This document shows positions 28,116 to 32,023 of a DNA stretch of 32,023 bases, piece by piece. Both the position numbers and the translations under genes were made by a program. Positions within the stretch are counted from its first letter, which is position 1, and the number at the start of each line of letters is the position of its first letter. The notes below the pieces were generated by a model. That model searched no databases and was not told the origin of the DNA. It was given only the letters and a program-made list of their open reading frames with translations. This stretch comes from a virus. Location of the stretch: the IMG/VR virus record IMGVR_UViG_3300025892_000082, positions 1 to 32,023 of that record, one strand, 5' to 3'.

Positions 28116-31100
28116 ATGGATAGAACTAATTTACAAAATATTGCATCTAGAATAAGAGAACAACTTCCTACTTATTTGAACAGTAGTGAGTATGATAACT
28201 TTGTTCGTTTTTTAGAATTATATTATGAATGGTTGGCATTAGATGACAATGTTAGTAATGTTACTGGAAAAATTACTTCCTTAACAGATTTAGATGAAAC
28301 TTTTGATGTGTTTGTACAAGAGTTTAAATCTGAACTCGCTGGTGCATGGCCAACCATTACTAAGATTAAAACAAATACTCAAATTGCAACTGCGATTTTG
28401 CAGGAATTAAATGATGGTGAAAATGCAGAAACATCTATAGATACTACTGCTGACCAAGAATTTTTTACCGATGGCCTTTCTGCAAAATATGTAATGGATT
28501 ATTTCAATCCGTTTTATTATTTTTCAGATCAAGATGTAGACACGAAAGTTACAAAGGTCAGAGTCTTTATAAATGATGTCAATTTTTCTGGAAGAGTTGG
28601 TGAATCTTTAACTGAAATTGTAGAGAATTTAATTCCCCCCAATGATGATCCATCTGCAAGTACTGGTGATTGGGTTGAATTGATTGAAGGGATTGACTAT
28701 AGACTTTTAGAAAATTCTATAATTTTACAAGACGAAGATAACAATCCGATCATTCATGATAATCGTGATATTATAAAAATCAGATTTTACTTGAGAACTT
28801 TTATAAACCCTGTTGCAGACGCAGATAGTGAATCGGCAATCCAAAAATTAGTCGAAGAAAGTGGAAAAGAAAAAACCAGATATACTAATGAAAGAAACTT
28901 TTTAAAGTTAATTAATAAGTTCTATAAACAAAAAGGTAGTGAAAGTTCCTACAAATTTTTGTTTAGGGCGTTGTTTAATGAAGATATAGAAATATATTAC
29001 CCAAAAGAGAACTTGTTAAAACCAAGTTCTAATACTTGGCAAACACTAACAAGTCTTAGGACTGTTCCGTATGAGGGGCCAATTAAGATTAATCAACCAC
29101 TGTTTATTGAAGGTATGTCTAGTGGTGCCACAGCAAGTATTGAATATTTCAATGATTATACTTTAAGTGACTATAAAGTTCGTGAATATGTAATTAGTTC
29201 AATCAATGGAGAATTTTCTAGTAAAGAAACTGTAATAATAAAACAAATAGATTCGTCCATTTATGAAGAAAGTTTATATGAGTGTGTCGTAGGATTTGAA
29301 ATAGAAAATCCTGGCGAAGATATGCCACGAAATTTGACACTGCAAAATAATTTATCTTCAAATGGTAGTGGTTATGGTTTTGCTGCAAAAATCGCACACA
29401 CTTCTTTCGGCCCAGTTGAAAATATCAAAATTGTTAATAATGGAGATCAGTATATTACTGGCGAAACAATTGAGTTTCAAAATGGCAACACATTGGGTTC
29501 ATATGCTATTGGTCAAATTAGTTCTATTCAATCCGTTAAAAATAATTTTAGTGTTTCATTTTTTCAAAACCCAGAAAGTTTAGAATATCCAGTCATGTCA
29601 TTTGATATTGGGCTTTCGGGGTTTGATTTTGGCCCTAGAGCACAAAATCCATCAGTTACGATTGAAAACATAGATTATCTCTATGATGATGTTTTTTATC
29701 TATACGATTATGAAGACATCTATAATAGAAAAATTACACATCAGGCCCAAACGTTTTTTGCGGCCGTCAAAGATTATAAGACTGGGGAGTTAAGTTCTAC
29801 TTATAGAAGTTCTATAACTCCAGTTGAAGAACCACCATTTATAATTACAAATTTAAATGAAGGTGATCCCACAGAATATAGATTAAGAACGGACTTGGAG
29901 TTTCAAGTTACATCTGTAAGTGAATTTGGTGGGATTACTGGAGTTGCAATTACAAATAACTTAGCAAGTCCAACTAATGTTTTCCCACAGGTTGCAGATG
30001 TAAGAAATCAAACCGCAACCTATCATCAAGGTAGAGGTGTGGGTGCGTTGTTTGATGTTGCATATCTTGATAATGTAATAACTTCTGTTACTTTAGGAAG
30101 TCAAGAAAGATCTAAACATTATGTTCCTGGCGATTTTATTAAAATTGACGGTGAACAATTTTATAATGGTGTATCTGGTGTTCACGATATCTTTATAAAA
30201 GTATTAACAGTCACAGGTGGCGCAGCCTACTTAAATCTAGACGCATCTTCATACACTACAACCTCTAGAATTGGTTCTGGTGCCGTGTGGGATATTGATA
30301 CAGACGAACCAACTTATCCGCAAAATCTTTCTGTTCTTTTGAGTGATGCAAACGCTCAAGGAAATTTATCACCAACCACGAATTATATTGTCGGTGATAA
30401 ATTTACAATTTTGGGTTCTGTTGTAGGTGGTACTGACGGAGAGAATGACATAACAATTACCGTTACACAAGTCAACGATGAAGGACGAATTGAAGATTTT
30501 GAAGTTTTTGCTAATCCAATAGGTGGACATATATCAACATTTGAAGTTTTAAATCCAACAACTCCGATGCCAGATGGATATTCATATTACTACGCACCAC
30601 AATATATCGCTTCTACTCAAAATGGCGGAACTTCTGGAACAGGTGCAATATTTAATTTCATTAGAAGAGATGGGACAACATATTATGTAACAAATCCTGC
30701 ATCAAGATTTAATGGAATTAACTATTCCGCTGGCGATTCAATTACAATAATTGGTAGTGAATTGGGGGGTGTTGATGGAATTAACGATCTAGTTTTTGAT
30801 GTAATTAAGATTGACGACAATGGTGGTATATTGCAGATTGGAAATATTAGTGGAACTGCTATTAATTCATCGCCAGAAAATCTAAACAAGAATGATAATT
30901 TAGTTAGTGTTATGTCTAATGGTTATGGTGCAACCTTTGATGTTAATATTAATAACGGAACATATACTGTTACGCCAAATCAACCAGGCGCCAATTATCT
31001 TGCAGGACAAAATTTTAAGATTAAAGGTTATAAGTTAGCACACCAATACTTAAAAGAAGGATTTAAAGCAGGACTTGCAAAGGTTGGAGATCACGCATTA

Positions 31101-32023
31101 TACACAGATTATGGATGGTTGAGAAGTGATAACATCGATCTAAAATTTGATGTCGAGTTAACCAACAAAGAACTAACAATCGACTTTTGGTATTTTAGAA
31201 AATCTATTTCTATTACAGATATAGATTCGCCCGGCGGCGTTATTTTTGCAATCAACAGTGAAGATGGTGGTACTCAACATTTAACCCTTTGGCAAAATTA
31301 TGATGGTACAATTGATTTAATTGATTCTTCTGGAAATGTACTTGGTGCAAGATCAGTTCCGTTTGGAGAGTGGAATCATATAGCGGTTTATTTTTCTAAC
31401 GATGGAACTTCTATCTATTTGAATGGACTATTAGAAAATACAATTCCTGGCGTCAATATGTTAAATTATAGTACAAACTCAAATTTCTATATTGGTGCAA
31501 GACAGATTGTAGATGGAAATTCTTTAGTAATTATGAATGATTATACTCTTGGTTTCTTTGGTGCATTCAGAATGACTAAAGGACAAAGATATGTTGCTAA
31601 TTATGAATCTAATATTACTTTAGAAGGAGATCCTGCAGCAGTCGAGGCGGCATTTGATGATTGGTATAGATTTTCACATTCTGGTGCATCATCATACCAA
31701 GCAATCCCCAGCGACTTGTCTGCATGGATTTATAACTCTAGTACAAATAGTATTGAATGTACTGCAAACACAGGTAGTTTTACTGGTTTTATTGGCACAA
31801 CTCCTGCAACAAACTTAGAATTTGAATCCGTCATGTCAAGTACTTCATCAGATGATGATACACTTGCGCTTATAGTTGGATTTGTGACTAATGGATTACA
31901 ACCTACAGACGCTGGATATAAAGAATATACTTTAAGTGCGGTCAGAAATATGGGCGGAACTACTCCTAATGTTGGTTGGGGAATAGTATATAATTATCTA
32001 CAAGATGATCAGATTGTTCTTCA
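28116..32023 (+). CDS. Large baseplate/tail-fibre protein with LamG-like domain (3' partial)
   Basis: An open frame of at least 1,302 codons running off the window. It begins MDRTNLQNIASRIREQLPTY. The first 350 residues have LELYYEWLALDD and KFYKQKGSESSYKFLFRALFNED, a pattern found in T4-like marine phages at the gp7 position. The middle is a series of beta-rich repeats with GxF/GxxY-type turns (GTGAIFNFIRRDG, GYGATFDVNINNG). Near residues 1015-1170 is a concanavalin/LamG-like domain (LTIDFWYF, GGVIFAINSEDGG, WNHIAVYFSNDGTSIYLNG, NSNFYIGARQ), suggesting glycan binding. T4 gp7 is shorter (1,032 residues), so wedge plus adhesin functions may be fused. Confidence 0.75.
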   Translation, partial: MDRTNLQNIASRIREQLPTYLNSSEYDNFVRFLELYYEWLALDDNVSNVTGKITSLTDLDETFDVFVQEFKSELAGAWPTITKIKTNTQIATAILQELNDGENAETSIDTTADQEFFTDGLSAKYVMDYFNPFYYFSDQDVDTKVTKVRVFINDVNFSGRVGESLTEIVENLIPPNDDPSASTGDWVELIEGIDYRLLENSIILQDEDNNPIIHDNRDIIKIRFYLRTFINPVADADSESAIQKLVEESGKEKTRYTNERNFLKLINKFYKQKGSESSYKFLFRALFNEDIEIYYPKENLLKPSSNTWQTLTSLRTVPYEGPIKINQPLFIEGMSSGATASIEYFNDYTLSDYKVREYVISSINGEFSSKETVIIKQIDSSIYEESLYECVVGFEIENPGEDMPRNLTLQNNLSSNGSGYGFAAKIAHTSFGPVENIKIVNNGDQYITGETIEFQNGNTLGSYAIGQISSIQSVKNNFSVSFFQNPESLEYPVMSFDIGLSGFDFGPRAQNPSVTIENIDYLYDDVFYLYDYEDIYNRKITHQAQTFFAAVKDYKTGELSSTYRSSITPVEEPPFIITNLNEGDPTEYRLRTDLEFQVTSVSEFGGITGVAITNNLASPTNVFPQVADVRNQTATYHQGRGVGALFDVAYLDNVITSVTLGSQERSKHYVPGDFIKIDGEQFYNGVSGVHDIFIKVLTVTGGAAYLNLDASSYTTTSRIGSGAVWDIDTDEPTYPQNLSVLLSDANAQGNLSPTTNYIVGDKFTILGSVVGGTDGENDITITVTQVNDEGRIEDFEVFANPIGGHISTFEVLNPTTPMPDGYSYYYAPQYIASTQNGGTSGTGAIFNFIRRDGTTYYVTNPASRFNGINYSAGDSITIIGSELGGVDGINDLVFDVIKIDDNGGILQIGNISGTAINSSPENLNKNDNLVSVMSNGYGATFDVNINNGTYTVTPNQPGANYLAGQNFKIKGYKLAHQYLKEGFKAGLAKVGDHALYTDYGWLRSDNIDLKFDVELTNKELTIDFWYFRKSISITDIDSPGGVIFAINSEDGGTQHLTLWQNYDGTIDLIDSSGNVLGARSVPFGEWNHIAVYFSNDGTSIYLNGLLENTIPGVNMLNYSTNSNFYIGARQIVDGNSLVIMNDYTLGFFGAFRMTKGQRYVANYESNITLEGDPAAVEAAFDDWYRFSHSGASSYQAIPSDLSAWIYNSSTNSIECTANTGSFTGFIGTTPATNLEFESVMSSTSSDDDTLALIVGFVTNGLQPTDAGYKEYTLSAVRNMGGTTPNVGWGIVYNYLQDDQIVL

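Noticed and set aside
1-32023. CRISPR arrays, insertion sequences, integrase or attachment sites
   Set aside because: No regularly spaced repeats, transposase, recombinase or terminal inverted repeats were seen; the content is that of a virulent T4-like phage.

Overview
This window is part of the genome of a T4-like tailed phage (myovirus) that probably infects a marine alphaproteobacterium. The T4 assignment rests on recognisable proteins in T4-like order: gp33-gp59-gp32, gp26-gp51, and gp4 / gp48-gp53-gp27-gp5-gp25-gp6. The host inference rests on strong AT-richness plus a tmRNA of the circularly permuted, two-piece alphaproteobacterial kind with an ANDN...ALAA tag. A SAR11/Pelagibacter-type host would fit, but the sequence does not prove it.

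Layout. (1) About 1-7,700, plus strand: many small early/accessory genes, six tRNA genes (Arg-TCT, Gly-TCC, Pro-TGG, Cys-GCA, Asn-GTT, Thr-TGT) and three unexplained structured non-coding stretches between tRNAs. Accessory enzymes here are an Asp/Asn beta-hydroxylase-like cupin, a 93-residue SET-domain methyltransferase, a Prx5-type peroxiredoxin and a Mom-like DNA-modification protein. (2) About 7,670-9,370: an M15 peptidase endolysin, a two-helix putative holin, the permuted tmRNA, and a small secreted beta-barrel-like protein. (3) About 9,500-15,050: FmdB-type zinc ribbon, PhoH ATPase, PD-(D/E)XK exonuclease, the late-transcription coactivator gp33, helicase loader gp59 and ssDNA-binding protein gp32, plus very small proteins. 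(4) About 15,060-20,564, minus strand: probable tape measure, an EF-hand membrane protein, gp51, gp26, a tube-fold protein, an unassigned conserved protein and gp4. (5) About 20,568 to the end, plus strand: tube cap gp48, gp53, gp27, gp5 (with two peptidoglycan-hydrolase domains), gp25, gp6 and a very large baseplate/fibre protein with a LamG-like domain that runs off the window.

Control. Six near-consensus sigma70-type promoters (TTGACA, 17 or 18 bases, TATAAT-like) precede early/replication genes. T4-type late octamers TATAAATA flank the divergent tail modules on both strands, in keeping with the gp33 gene. One TATAAATA coincides with the -10 of a sigma70 promoter just upstream of the tmRNA, so that RNA could be made both early and late. 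Clear Rho-independent terminators follow the tmRNA (inside the next gene's signal-peptide codons), the 9084-9332 gene and gp32.

The strongest observations are the phage-borne split tmRNA, the candidate -1 frameshift joining gp26 to gp51, the SET and Mom-like enzymes, the gp5 domain replacement, and the structured RNAs in the tRNA cluster.
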